Assembly: GCA_039180875.1 (NCBI GenBank) | Contig: JBCDCY010000010.1 | Location: 62,001 to 126,000 of the forward strand | Source of the DNA: JBCDCY01 sp039180875 | GTDB lineage: Bacteria > Pseudomonadota > Alphaproteobacteria > Rhodobacterales > Rhodobacteraceae | Reading direction: 5' to 3' | Length of the DNA stretch: 64,000 nt | In this document: piece by piece, positions 25,646-33,395 of the stretch | Numbering within the stretch: position 1 is the stretch's first letter | Layout of the letters: each line of letters opens with the position of its first letter | The notes under the pieces: model-generated | Databases searched by the model: none | The model's input: the letters and a program-made list of their open reading frames with translations, nothing else | What the model was told of the DNA's origin: nothing | Made by a program: the position numbers and the translations under genes

Positions 25646-26869
25646 CTACATGCGCCGGCGCCGGACCGTGCCGCCGAGCATGACGAGCGCTACGGTCTTA
25701 GCGGAGTGGGTGAGGATCGCGGGGTCGGCGACCGGATCGCCGTCGATCAGGATCAGATCGGCGAGCGCGCCGGGGGCGATGACGCCAAGCTCGCCCGGGC
25801 GCTGCACGATCTCGGCATTGATCGAGGTGGCTGAGCGGAGCACGTCGATCACCGGCTGGGCCCGAGCGCGGAGCGCGATCTCCCGCCCCTGGGTCTGCAG
25901 GAACTGGTTGCCATGGAGGTCGCAGCCGAGACCCAGCTTCACGCCGGCCGCGGCGCAGGTGGTCACGGCCTCGAGCGCGCGGGCGTTCACCTCGTGGATC
26001 TTCTCGGCGGCCGATGGGGGGAGGCCGAGCTCCGCCGCATGCTCTCCGATCAGCTCGCCGGCCGAGAGCGTTGGCACCACGTAGGCCCCAGTCGCCGCGA
26101 TCTCTGCGGCTGTGTCGGCCCCGATCAGGCTGCCATGCTCGATGGAGCGGATGCCGAGGCGCACACCGCGGAGTGATCCCTCGTCCGTATGGCAATGGGC
26201 CATGACGTAGGAGCCGCGCCGCGCCGCCTCCTCCACCGCCACACCGATCTCGGCGTCGGAGAAGTGGGGCATGGCAAGGGGCGCGAGGTCGGTCGAGACG
26301 CCGCCGGAGAGGAAGAGCTTCAACTGGTGCGCGCCCTGGCGGAACGTCTCGCGCGCGGCGCGGCGCATCTCGTCCTCGCCGTCCACGCTCTGGCAGACCA
26401 CGCCGGAATAGGCGCAGCCGCAGGGCTCGATCCAGCCCTTACGCCGCATGTCCCCATGCCCGCCGGTCTGGGTGATCGCCTTGCCGGGATAGAAGAAGCG
26501 CGGCCCGTCGATCAGCCCGGCCTCGAGCGCCAGCGCCAGGCCCTGAGTGCCGCCGCCGGCGTCGCGAAGGGTGGTGTAACCGCGGTCGAGCGCACCCTCC
26601 AAGAGCCGCGTGGCATGGGCGGCGAGCAGGGCCGGCGGCATCCGGTCGGTCGCGTAGAAGTCGTAGCCGGGCGTGTTGGCATGGAAATGCGCATCAATCA
26701 GGCCGGGCATCAGGAACCGGCCCTCGGCCGCGATCACGGTTTCGCCGGAGGTGAGCCCGGGGCCGACCTCCCGGATCTGCTCGCCCTCGATCAGGACGTC
26801 GGCATCCTCCAGGATCTCGTCGGAGACGCCGTCGAAGATCCGGGCGCCGGTGATGCGGGTGAGGGTCAT
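25646..26869 (-). CDS. Metal-dependent amidohydrolase (prolidase/imidazolonepropionase-like)
   Basis: The 407-residue TIM-barrel amidohydrolase has metal ligands visible in order: DAHFHANTP (HxH), the carbamylated Lys region LKLFLSGGVST, MAHCHTDEG (His), SIEHGSLI (His) and GLGCDLHGN (Asp). The C-terminal 'ALADLILIDGDPVAD' closes the composite beta-sandwich. The resemblance is to the Xaa-Pro dipeptidase/N-acyl-amino-acid amidohydrolase group, consistent with the peptide-import context. I use the ATG at 26869; a longer open frame runs into the SDR gene. Confidence 0.88.
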   Translation of the reverse strand: MTLTRITGARIFDGVSDEILEDADVLIEGEQIREVGPGLTSGETVIAAEGRFLMPGLIDAHFHANTPGYDFYATDRMPPALLAAHATRLLEGALDRGYTTLRDAGGGTQGLALALEAGLIDGPRFFYPGKAITQTGGHGDMRRKGWIEPCGCAYSGVVCQSVDGEDEMRRAARETFRQGAHQLKLFLSGGVSTDLAPLAMPHFSDAEIGVAVEEAARRGSYVMAHCHTDEGSLRGVRLGIRSIEHGSLIGADTAAEIAATGAYVVPTLSAGELIGEHAAELGLPPSAAEKIHEVNARALEAVTTCAAAGVKLGLGCDLHGNQFLQTQGREIALRARAQPVIDVLRSATSINAEIVQRPGELGVIAPGALADLILIDGDPVADPAILTHSAKTVALVMLGGTVRRRRM

Positions 26870-26901
26870 GGGCGGAGGCTCGCACGGCCGAGCCCTGGGC
26901 G

Positions 26902-27588
26902 CTACCACTCGATGGGCGCACGCTCCCGAAAAAAGCCGCCCGTCGGGCCGTCGTCGGGCAGGGTCGCCAGCCAGACCGGGGTGTCGGCGCCCTGTTCCGG
27001 CGTCAGGGTGGCGCCGGCCCCGCCCATCCGGGTCTGCACCCAGCCGGGGCAGGCGGCGTTCACCTTCACCGCCGGTCCGTAGGCGCGGGCGGCGCGCACC
27101 GTCACCGCGTTCAGCGCCGCCTTGCTGATGGCGTAGGCCGCGGGGCCGCCCAACCCCTCCGAAAACGCGCCCCAGCCGGAGGAGACGTTGACGATCCGCC
27201 CCCATCCCCGCGTCCGCATCCCCGGAGCAAGGGCGGAGATCAGGGCGAAGGGCGCGATGCTGTTGACCGTGAGGGTCTGGGAGAGCTCGGCGACCGACAG
27301 CGCCGGGAGATCGCCGGCGCTCAGCAGCCCGGCGTTGTTGACCAGAATGTCGATCGGGCCGTGCTCTTCCTCCGCCCGGTGCGCAGTCTTCTGGGCCTCC
27401 TCAGCATCGGTCAGGTCGATGGCCAAAGGGATGGCATCGCCGAGTGAAGCGGCCGCCGCCTCGGCATCCGCCGCCAGCCGGCACGCGGCGATCACCCGGA
27501 TGCCGCGCGCCGCGAGCGCCGCCGCGATTGCCGCACCGATGCCGCGATTGGCACCGGTGACCAGCGCCGTCTGGGATCCGTCCGTCAT
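26902..27588 (-). CDS. SDR family oxidoreductase
   Basis: The 228-residue classical SDR has TGANRGIG near residue 11, NNAG near 87, 'IVNVSSGWG' and the YAISK catalytic pair. 'NAACPGWVQTRMGG' follows, as in carbonyl-reductase-like short SDRs. It sits 32 nt before the amidohydrolase start and 3 nt after the small hypothetical gene, so all three may be one transcript. Substrate unknown. Confidence 0.9.
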   Translation of the reverse strand: MTDGSQTALVTGANRGIGAAIAAALAARGIRVIAACRLAADAEAAAASLGDAIPLAIDLTDAEEAQKTAHRAEEEHGPIDILVNNAGLLSAGDLPALSVAELSQTLTVNSIAPFALISALAPGMRTRGWGRIVNVSSGWGAFSEGLGGPAAYAISKAALNAVTVRAARAYGPAVKVNAACPGWVQTRMGGAGATLTPEQGADTPVWLATLPDDGPTGGFFRERAPIEW

Positions 27589-27591
27589 CCC

Positions 27592-27978
27592 CTACCGCTT
27601 TGCCAGCGCATCGGATTTCCGCCGCACGATGGTGGCGCGCAGATCGTGCATGGCCATCAGCAGCGGCTCCGAGATCTCTTCGACCTGCTTGTCGGTGGCC
27701 CGGGACTGGATCCACTGGGCCGCCCCTTTGATCTGGTCGATCAGGCGGTCCATGTCGTCCATCTCCCGCGCGCCCAGGTGCTTGCGGCGCTGCACGACCC
27801 ACTTCTCGATCTCCGTGCGCTCGGCCGCCGTCAGCTCATGCTCGCCGTGGGCCTTGATCTCGCCATTGCGGGTGTTGACGACGGCGATCTGCTGCATGTC
27901 GAGCCGGCGCTGGCGGTTCTCCAGATCCAGCCGGAAGATGGCCGCGCCGTTCTCGCGCGTGCGGAAGTAGAGCGTCAT
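27592..27978 (-). CDS. Conserved hypothetical protein, small and helical
   Basis: The 128-residue protein starts 'MTLYFRTRENGAAIFRLD', a segment I recognise as a recurring alphaproteobacterial hypothetical family. It is followed by a helical charged region (residues ~45-128) with 'LTAAERTEIEKWVVQRR' and 'DDMDRLIDQIKGAAQWIQSRA'. There is no signal peptide or membrane segment. No function is known to me. Its stop is 3 nt from the SDR start. Confidence 0.75.
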   Translation of the reverse strand: MTLYFRTRENGAAIFRLDLENRQRRLDMQQIAVVNTRNGEIKAHGEHELTAAERTEIEKWVVQRRKHLGAREMDDMDRLIDQIKGAAQWIQSRATDKQVEEISEPLLMAMHDLRATIVRRKSDALAKR

Positions 27979-28083
27979 GGTGTCGGTCCCTCGCGGAGCG
28001 GCCCCGGCGCGGCAGGCATCGGCCGGGCGGCGCGCACGATAACCCTGGGAGACGGCGAAGTCATGGCGCGCGCGGCGCGGGCC

Positions 28084-29286
28084 TTAGGAGAGGCTGGCGC
28101 AAAACCGCTGGATCCGGCTGCAGGCCTCGGTGAGGGCCGCGTCGGAGGTGGCGTAGCTCACCCGGAAATGCGGGCTGAGGCCGAAGGCGGCGCCGAAGAC
28201 CACGGCAACGCCCTCCGCCTCCAAAAGCGCGCTCACGAAGTCCTCGTCCGTTTCGATCCGCCGACCGGAGGGGGCGGTCTTGCCGATGCAGCCGGCGATG
28301 GAGGGGTAGACGTAGAACGCCCCCTCCGGCGTCGGGCAGGCAATGCCCTCGGCTGCGTTCAGCATCTCGACGACCAGATTGCGCCGCCGCTCGAAGGCCA
28401 CGCGGCTTTCGGCGATGTAGTCCTGCGGCCCGGTCAGCGCCTCCACCGCCGCCCATTGGCTGATCGAGCAGGGGTTGGAGGTCGATTGCGACTGCACCTT
28501 GCGCATCGCCGCGATCAGCTGCTCCGGCCCGCCGGCATAGCCGATCCGCCAGCCGGTCATGGCATAGGCCTTGGAGACGCCGTTCACCGTCAGCGTCCGC
28601 TCCGCCAGGCTCGGCAGAACGGCGGCCGGCGTGGCGAACCCGAAGGGTGGATAGACGATGTGCTCATACATATCGTCGGTCATCACCCAGACATGGGCGT
28701 GCGCCTCCACCACGGAGAGCAGCGCGCGGAGCTCCGCCGCTGTGTAGCCCGCGCCCGAGGGGTTGGAGGGGGAGTTCAGGATCAGCCACTTGGTGCGCGG
28801 GGTGATCGCCGCCTCCAAAGCCTCCGCCGTCAGCTTGAAGCCGTTCGCGGCCGTGGTCGCCACCGGGACCGGCGTGCCGCCGCCGAGCAGCACCATGTCG
28901 GGATAGCTCACCCAATAGGGTGCGGGGATGATCACCTCGTCACCGGGATCGAGAGTGGCGACGAGGGCGTTGTAGAGCACCTGCTTGCCGCCGGTGCCGA
29001 CGCTGATTTGGGCGGGGCTGTAGCTCAGCCCGTTCTCCCGCGCGAATTTCTGGGCGATTGCCTCCTTCAACTCCGGGATGCCGTCGGGTGCCGTGTACTT
29101 CGTCTGCCCCGCGGCCAGGGCGGCGATTGCCGCGTCCTTGATGTTCTGGGGCGTGTCGAAATCCGGCTCGCCCGCGCCGAGGCCGATCACGTCGCGCCCC
29201 GCCGCCTTCAGCTCCCGCGCCTTGTTGGTCACGGCGATCGTGGGGGAGGGCTTCACCCGGGAGAGGCTTTCGGCAAGGAAGGGCAT
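28084..29286 (-). CDS. Pyridoxal-phosphate aminotransferase, class I (aspartate aminotransferase type)
   Basis: The 400-residue class I aminotransferase is of the alphaproteobacterial AatA type: 'PSPTIAVTNKARELKAAGRDVIGLGAGEPDFDTP', 'TKYTAPDGIPELKEAIA', 'NSPSNPSGAGY'. The PLP-lysine is in 'VNGVSKAYAMTGWRIGYAGGP', and the substrate-carboxylate Arg near the end is in 'FRVSYATS'. I start at the ATG at 29286, preceded by GGAG at good spacing; an upstream ATG at 29298 adds four residues. It transfers amino groups between aspartate (possibly prephenate) and 2-oxoglutarate. Confidence 0.94.
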   Translation of the reverse strand: MPFLAESLSRVKPSPTIAVTNKARELKAAGRDVIGLGAGEPDFDTPQNIKDAAIAALAAGQTKYTAPDGIPELKEAIAQKFARENGLSYSPAQISVGTGGKQVLYNALVATLDPGDEVIIPAPYWVSYPDMVLLGGGTPVPVATTAANGFKLTAEALEAAITPRTKWLILNSPSNPSGAGYTAAELRALLSVVEAHAHVWVMTDDMYEHIVYPPFGFATPAAVLPSLAERTLTVNGVSKAYAMTGWRIGYAGGPEQLIAAMRKVQSQSTSNPCSISQWAAVEALTGPQDYIAESRVAFERRRNLVVEMLNAAEGIACPTPEGAFYVYPSIAGCIGKTAPSGRRIETDEDFVSALLEAEGVAVVFGAAFGLSPHFRVSYATSDAALTEACSRIQRFCASLS

Positions 29287-29452
29287 CGGTGGCTCCATCG
29301 TCGGGCGGCAGGGAACCGCTGGGCGCGTTCGCGGGTTCTTAGGCCGGCGGGCGAGACCGGATCAAGCCGAGCCGGCGCTTGTATCGCCGGGCGCAAGGGT
29401 CGAGGATGCGCCCCCGCCCCCCCAATGCAATCGCCAGATGTCAGGACAGTGG

Positions 29453-29824
29453 ATGAGCGACGACTTCTCCGACGATACCGCAACCTTCGGCGACCGGATC
29501 GTCGCCGCGCGGGAGGCCCTGGGCCTCAGCCAGACGGAGCTGGCCCGGCGCCTGGGCGTGAAGCTCGCCACCGTACAGAACTGGGAGAACGACCGCTCCG
29601 AACCGCGCTCGAACAAGGTGCAGACGCTGGCGGGGATGCTGAACGTCTCCATCATCTGGCTGATGACCGGCGCGGGGGAGGGGGCGCCGAACGGTGAGGC
29701 GCAGGTTGAGCCCGCGAACCTGGCCGACGAGCTGCGCGATCTGCGCGAGATCCGGCTCGCCCAGGCCCAGCTCAACACCCGCCTGGCCCGGCTGGAGAAG
29801 CGGCTGCGCGCCCATCTCGACTGA
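29453..29824 (+). CDS. XRE-family helix-turn-helix transcriptional regulator
   Basis: The 123-residue protein has an XRE HTH at residues ~12-66 ('RIVAAREALGLSQTELARRLGVKLATVQNWENDRSEPRSNKVQTLAGML'). A short C-terminal coiled coil follows ('DELRDLREIRLAQAQLNTRLARLEKRLRAHL'), probably a dimerisation element. The ATG at 29453 is preceded by AGGACAG; an ATG five codons earlier is an alternative. The gene is divergent from the aminotransferase. Targets are unknown. Confidence 0.9.
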   Translation: MSDDFSDDTATFGDRIVAAREALGLSQTELARRLGVKLATVQNWENDRSEPRSNKVQTLAGMLNVSIIWLMTGAGEGAPNGEAQVEPANLADELRDLREIRLAQAQLNTRLARLEKRLRAHLD

Positions 29825-29890
29825 CATCTGGCCGTGGCGATGGCCCGGCCCATCCTCTAAAGACATGGCGAGCGAGGCGGAGGAGAGCCG

Positions 29891-30172
29891 ATGGTAGAGA
29901 CGGACGACGCTCAGCTGAAACGCCTGCGCATCCGTTCCTGGCGGCGCGGCACAAGGGAGATGGATCTGATCCTCGGCCCGTTCGCCGACCATGACCTGCG
30001 CGCGCTCGCCGCGGCCGAGCGCGATCACTACGAACGGCTGCTGAACGAAAACGACGGCGACCTCTACGCCTGGGTGAGCGGCCGGATCGCCGCGCCGGAG
30101 GATTATGCGGCGCTGATCGAGCTGATCCGCAGCAAGACCGAGGATCGCAGCGATTTTGCCCAACCGCTTTAA
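29891..30172 (+). CDS. sdhE: FAD assembly factor SdhE (succinate dehydrogenase assembly factor 2)
   Basis: The 93-residue protein carries the SdhE signature 'RIRSWRRGTREMDLILGPF' (the RGxxE motif needed for flavinylation of SdhA), followed by 'LAAAERDHYERLLNENDGDLYAWVSGR'. The family helps attach FAD covalently to succinate dehydrogenase in the cytoplasm. Length is typical (80-100 residues). It lies 66 nt after the XRE gene. Confidence 0.93.
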   Translation: MVETDDAQLKRLRIRSWRRGTREMDLILGPFADHDLRALAAAERDHYERLLNENDGDLYAWVSGRIAAPEDYAALIELIRSKTEDRSDFAQPL

Positions 30173-30205
30173 CTGCTTATTGTGAAAGTTCGCAGAATGT
30201 TCTCA

Positions 30206-30224
30206 CCGAGTTGATCTTACTCGG
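30206..30224. promoter_or_regulatory. Short hairpin immediately before the LdtR-type gene
   Basis: CCGAGT (30206-30211) and ACTCGG (30219-30224) form a perfect 6-bp inverted repeat with a 7-nt loop, and the right arm touches the GGAGAGGG Shine-Dalgarno at 30223-30230. It could be an operator or a structure that modulates translation of the regulator. The sequence does not decide which. Confidence 0.4.
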
Positions 30225-30233
30225 AGAGGGACA

Positions 30234-30749
30234 ATGAATATGCAACCGGCCGCGGGCCCGCAGGAGGCCGAGGTGGAGCTGCCCGTCGGCAGCATTCTGC
30301 CGACCTATCTGGAGACGCTTTCGATGGTGGAGCGGCTGCATCGCCTGCTGCTCGACGTCATCAAGGACGAGTTCGAGCGTCTGGCGATCCTCGATATCAA
30401 CGCCGTGCAGGCCCTGCTGCTTTTCAACATCGGCGACAACGAGGTGACGGCGGGGGAATTGAAAAGCCGCGGCTACTACCAGGGCTCCAACGTCTCCTAC
30501 AACCTCAAGAAGCTGGTCGAAGCGGGCTACATGCACCACCAGCGCTGCCAGATCGACCGGCGGGCCGTGCGGGTGCGCCTGACCGATAAGGGGCGGGAGA
30601 TCCGGGTCATCGTCGGAGAGCTCTTCGCCCGCCATGCCGATCTGCTGAACGAGCGGGAGATCGTTGAGCCCGAGGGTCTGCGCTCGCTGAACGGCGATCT
30701 GCGCGGGATCGAACGGTTCTGGTCCGACCAGATCCGCTACATCTACTAG
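30234..30749 (+). CDS. MarR-type winged-helix regulator, LdtR family
   Basis: The 171-residue winged-helix protein contains 'LPTYLETLSMVERLHRLLLDVIKDEFERL', 'ILDINAVQALLLFNIGDNEVTAGELKSRGYYQGSNVSYNLKKLVEAGYM' and 'VRVRLTDKGREI'. This matches the LdtR regulators of alphaproteobacteria, which control L,D-transpeptidase genes and stress tolerance in Liberibacter relatives. The ATG has a strong GGAGAGGG SD. No L,D-transpeptidase gene is in the window. Confidence 0.88.
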   Translation: MNMQPAAGPQEAEVELPVGSILPTYLETLSMVERLHRLLLDVIKDEFERLAILDINAVQALLLFNIGDNEVTAGELKSRGYYQGSNVSYNLKKLVEAGYMHHQRCQIDRRAVRVRLTDKGREIRVIVGELFARHADLLNEREIVEPEGLRSLNGDLRGIERFWSDQIRYIY

Positions 30750-30799
30750 GCTGCCCAGGCGCTGACGGGCGCCTGGCCGACACCGGGCGCCGTGCCTTC

Positions 30800-31597
30800 T
30801 CAGGCGCGGCCCTGAAACAACAGGCCGATGCTGCGCTTACGCGGCAAGATCGCCGGGACGCGGTCGCGATAGGCGGCGTAGCTCGGCCGGGTGCGCAGCA
30901 TCCGCTCCTCGATCACCGGGATGCCGGAGACCCGGGTGAGGAGCACGAAGACAAGCGCGGCGGACAACAGCGCCCAGGCGATGCCGGCCTCAAGGGCGAC
31001 AAGCGAAATGCCTGACCAAACAATGATTTCGCCGAGATAGCTCGGAAAGCGCACGACCGCGCGAATGCCGGTCGTCAGCAGCCCGCCGGAGGGTGTGTCG
31101 CGGCGGAAGCGGTCGAGTTGGGTATCGGCCACGGTCTGCAGAACGATGCCAGCGATGGCGATCAGGCCGCCGATCAGGCCGAGCGGTCCCACTGGCCCGC
31201 TCGCCGACAGCATCGCCATCACGGGCCCGACAGAGACGAGGCCCTGCAGAACCGCCTGCAACAGGAAGACGACGAAAAGGCTTTTCCACCAGAAGCCCGG
31301 CTTCCAGGCGTCGCGGATCTCGGCGTAGCGCGGATCCTCCTCGCCCTCCCGCAGGCGCCGCGCGCCGAGCTGCAGGCCGAGGCGCAGGGCCCAGGCAACA
31401 ATCAGGCCGAGCAGCAGCAGCGCCTGGGGCTCCGTCGGCAGACCGGCCTGCCACCAGGCGGTCAGGGCGATGGCGGCAAAGCCAGGGCCCCACCAAAAGT
31501 CCACCACGCTCGCGTCGCGGCGCACGAGGCTCACCAGCCAAAGCAGCAAAAATCCCCCGAGGGCGACCAGCCAGGCCGCACCGAAAGTCGTCCACAT
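30800..31597 (-). CDS. DUF1295 membrane protein (steroid 5-alpha-reductase-like)
   Basis: The 265-residue protein with about six membrane helices begins 'AAWLVALGGFLLLWLVSLVRRDASVVDFWWGPGF'. 'DPRYAEIRDAWKPGFWW', the cofactor-like 'DTPSGGLLTTGIRAVVRFPSYLGEIIVWSG' and the terminal 'IPVIEERMLRTRPSYAAYRDRVPAILPRK' follow. These are the hallmarks of DUF1295/ICMT-like integral membrane enzymes, probably NADPH-dependent reductases or methyltransferases of lipids. GGGGGAG precedes the ATG at 31597. The open frame continuing upstream is a shadow of the RodZ-like gene. Confidence 0.9.
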   Translation of the reverse strand: MWTTFGAAWLVALGGFLLLWLVSLVRRDASVVDFWWGPGFAAIALTAWWQAGLPTEPQALLLLGLIVAWALRLGLQLGARRLREGEEDPRYAEIRDAWKPGFWWKSLFVVFLLQAVLQGLVSVGPVMAMLSASGPVGPLGLIGGLIAIAGIVLQTVADTQLDRFRRDTPSGGLLTTGIRAVVRFPSYLGEIIVWSGISLVALEAGIAWALLSAALVFVLLTRVSGIPVIEERMLRTRPSYAAYRDRVPAILPRKRSIGLLFQGRA

Positions 31598-31888
31598 AAG
31601 CTCCCCCGGGCCCTGCACCGGGCCGTTCTGCGGTGATCGACTCACCAAGTTGCCCGGATATACGCGAAGGTTGCGCGAGTGGATCTTTGCCGATGCGGAC
31701 GATTGCGACCTTTTTCGCGCCATGTTTTGGGTGCAAGTAACTGAAATAGGCCGTGGACGGCTTCGATTCGGGTCGCACTGTGGTAGGCTCGTGGCAGAAC
31801 GAGCAGTGCGGTGCGGCACCCTGAGGGGCTCAGTCTGGGGGGCACGATTGCCGGTTCGGCATCGGAACGGGGGTCTGCAGGCAGGTCC
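31598..31888. other. Divergent intergenic region, no gene seen
   Basis: These 291 bp separate the DUF1295 gene and the RodZ-like gene. The middle (31650-31760) is relatively A+T rich and presumably carries both promoters. I saw no hairpin, RNA gene or convincing open frame. Confidence 0.5.
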
Positions 31889-33106
31889 ATGCAGAGCGTT
31901 GAGCGACAGGAACTGCGGGGCTTCGACGCCTACGAGGTGACGCTCGGCGATATGCTGCGCGGTGAGCGGGCGACCAAGGGCAAGTCGCTCCTCGACGTGC
32001 AGCGCGACCTGCGCATCAAGGCCGCCTACATCTCCGCCATCGAGAACACCGACGCCGACGTCTTTCCCAATCCGGGCTTCATCGCCGGCTACGTGCGCTC
32101 CTACGCCCGCTATCTCGAGCTCGATCCCGACGAGGTCTACCAGCAGTTTTGCAGCGGCAGTGGCTTCGGCGGCGTCAACAGCGACCTGGCCGGCGTCCGC
32201 TCGAAGGCCGAGGGCCGGGGCAAGCGCGCCCGGGCGGGGCGCCCGGCGGGCCGCGCGGCCATGCAGGACGAGGTGCTGAAGCGCTCCCGCCTCGGCAGCG
32301 ACAATGTGGCCTTCGACTGGAACGCGCTCGAGGCGCTCTCCGGCCTCGGCTCGGTCGCCGTGCTGGCCGCACTGATCGCCGGCCTCGGCTATGGCGGCTG
32401 GTTCGTGTTGGAGGAGTTGCAGCGCGTGCGCATCGCGCCGGTCGAGCAGGTGCCGGTGGTCGGGGCCGAAGCCACGGCCATTCCGCTGCCGGAAGGACCG
32501 GCCGCGCCGGGCACCGATGGCACGGCGGCGGCCGAGCCGGCGCTCGACATCGCCAGCCTCTACGCCCCGCAGGAGCTGAGCCTGCCCGATTTCGAGCCGC
32601 GCGACGGCCCCATCGCCGAGCTCGATCCCGAGCGGGTGGGCATCTACGGCGCGCCGGAGCGCGTCGCCACGCCCGCCCCAGGCAATCCGGTGGCCAACGA
32701 CATGCCGGTGCTGCCTGTCGCAGCCCTGACCGACGCGGACGAGATGATCGCCCCGCTGGCCAGCCCGCGCGAGGTGCAAGTTGTGGCCCAGCAGGCAGCC
32801 TGGGTGCGGGTCTATCTGGCCGACGGCACCGTGGTCTTTGAGAAGATCCTCGATCCGGGCGAGGCCTACACCCTGCCTGACGAGCTCGATGCACCGCTGC
32901 TGCGCGCCGGCAATTCGGGCGCCGTCTTCCTGTTGGTCGGGGGGGAGACCTACGGCCCGCTCGGCGATGGACCCAGCGTGGTGAAAGACGTCTCCCTGCA
33001 GGTTGAGGCGGTGCGGACCGAGTGGCCCGAGGTCGCCGCCGACAGCGCGGTGAGCGAAGCGTTGGAGGAGGCGGTGCTGCAGCGCAGCGCCCTGACGGCC
33101 GACTAG
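31889..33106 (+). CDS. RodZ-like protein: N-terminal HTH, one membrane helix, C-terminal DUF4115 domain
   Basis: The 405-residue protein has a cytoplasmic HTH_25-type domain (residues ~18-85: 'LGDMLRGERATKGKSLLDVQRDLRIKAAYISAIEN', then 'PGFIAGYVRSYARYLELDPD'). A membrane helix follows near residues 150-172, then a long Pro/Ala-rich linker and a periplasmic DUF4115 domain ('QAAWVRVYLADGTVVFEKILDPGEAYTLP', residues ~305-375). This is RodZ architecture, linking MreB to the elongation machinery. The start is uncertain: the ATG at 31889 is favoured, a GTG at 31811 gives 26 extra residues. It precedes ispG, as often seen in proteobacteria. Confidence 0.88.
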   Translation: MQSVERQELRGFDAYEVTLGDMLRGERATKGKSLLDVQRDLRIKAAYISAIENTDADVFPNPGFIAGYVRSYARYLELDPDEVYQQFCSGSGFGGVNSDLAGVRSKAEGRGKRARAGRPAGRAAMQDEVLKRSRLGSDNVAFDWNALEALSGLGSVAVLAALIAGLGYGGWFVLEELQRVRIAPVEQVPVVGAEATAIPLPEGPAAPGTDGTAAAEPALDIASLYAPQELSLPDFEPRDGPIAELDPERVGIYGAPERVATPAPGNPVANDMPVLPVAALTDADEMIAPLASPREVQVVAQQAAWVRVYLADGTVVFEKILDPGEAYTLPDELDAPLLRAGNSGAVFLLVGGETYGPLGDGPSVVKDVSLQVEAVRTEWPEVAADSAVSEALEEAVLQRSALTAD

Positions 33107-33108
33107 AA

Positions 33109-33150
33109 CGCTCTCCGTTCGGACAGGATCACCGATCTGAACGGAAAGCG
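33109..33150. repeat. Long hairpin directly after the RodZ-like gene
   Basis: Positions 33109-33123 pair with 33136-33150 in a 15-bp stem containing one mismatch and one G-T, around a 12-nt loop. The arms carry TCCGTTC and GAACGGA. No T-run follows, so it is either a Rho-assisted end or one of the dispersed GAACGGA-type palindromes common in alphaproteobacterial genomes. Confidence 0.6.
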
Positions 33151-33187
33151 CTGCGACCTGGACGACTTGCTCCTCCTGGATTTCGAC

Positions 33188-33204
33188 CTGACTGAGTCAG
33201 TCAG
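33188..33204. promoter_or_regulatory. Perfect 17-bp palindrome upstream of ispG, operator-like
   Basis: CTGACTGAGTCAGTCAG is a perfect palindrome around a central G. It lies 192 bp before the ispG ATG, beyond the RodZ-end hairpin. The shape is typical of TetR-family operators, but no TetR gene is nearby in the window. Confidence 0.45.
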
Positions 33205-33395
33205 ATCGGCATCCGCCCCAAACCACCGGCAAGCCTGCGCCTACTCACCGCTCCCCGCCGCCCCCGCCGTCTCTTGACCAAATCTCTTAACGCATTGGGG
33301 TGACAGCCCCCCTCGCGCCGCATATGTTCAGCCGCGAACGGGGCGCCACCGTCTGTGCGCCCCACGGGACACGACACCAGCACTGGGTTCGCTGC

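Noticed and set aside
27646..29697. 683-residue plus-strand open frame
   Set aside because: It runs antisense to the aminotransferase and the small hypothetical gene and through the XRE gene out of frame; composition is that of a shadow frame.
30175..30200. CtrA-type site (TTAA-N7-TTAA) before the LdtR-type gene
   Set aside because: Only one TTAA half is present; the second half does not match.
31598..32779. Minus-strand frame upstream of the DUF1295 gene (659-residue frame overall)
   Set aside because: Only the part from the ATG at 31597 matches DUF1295; the rest is antisense to the RodZ-like gene.
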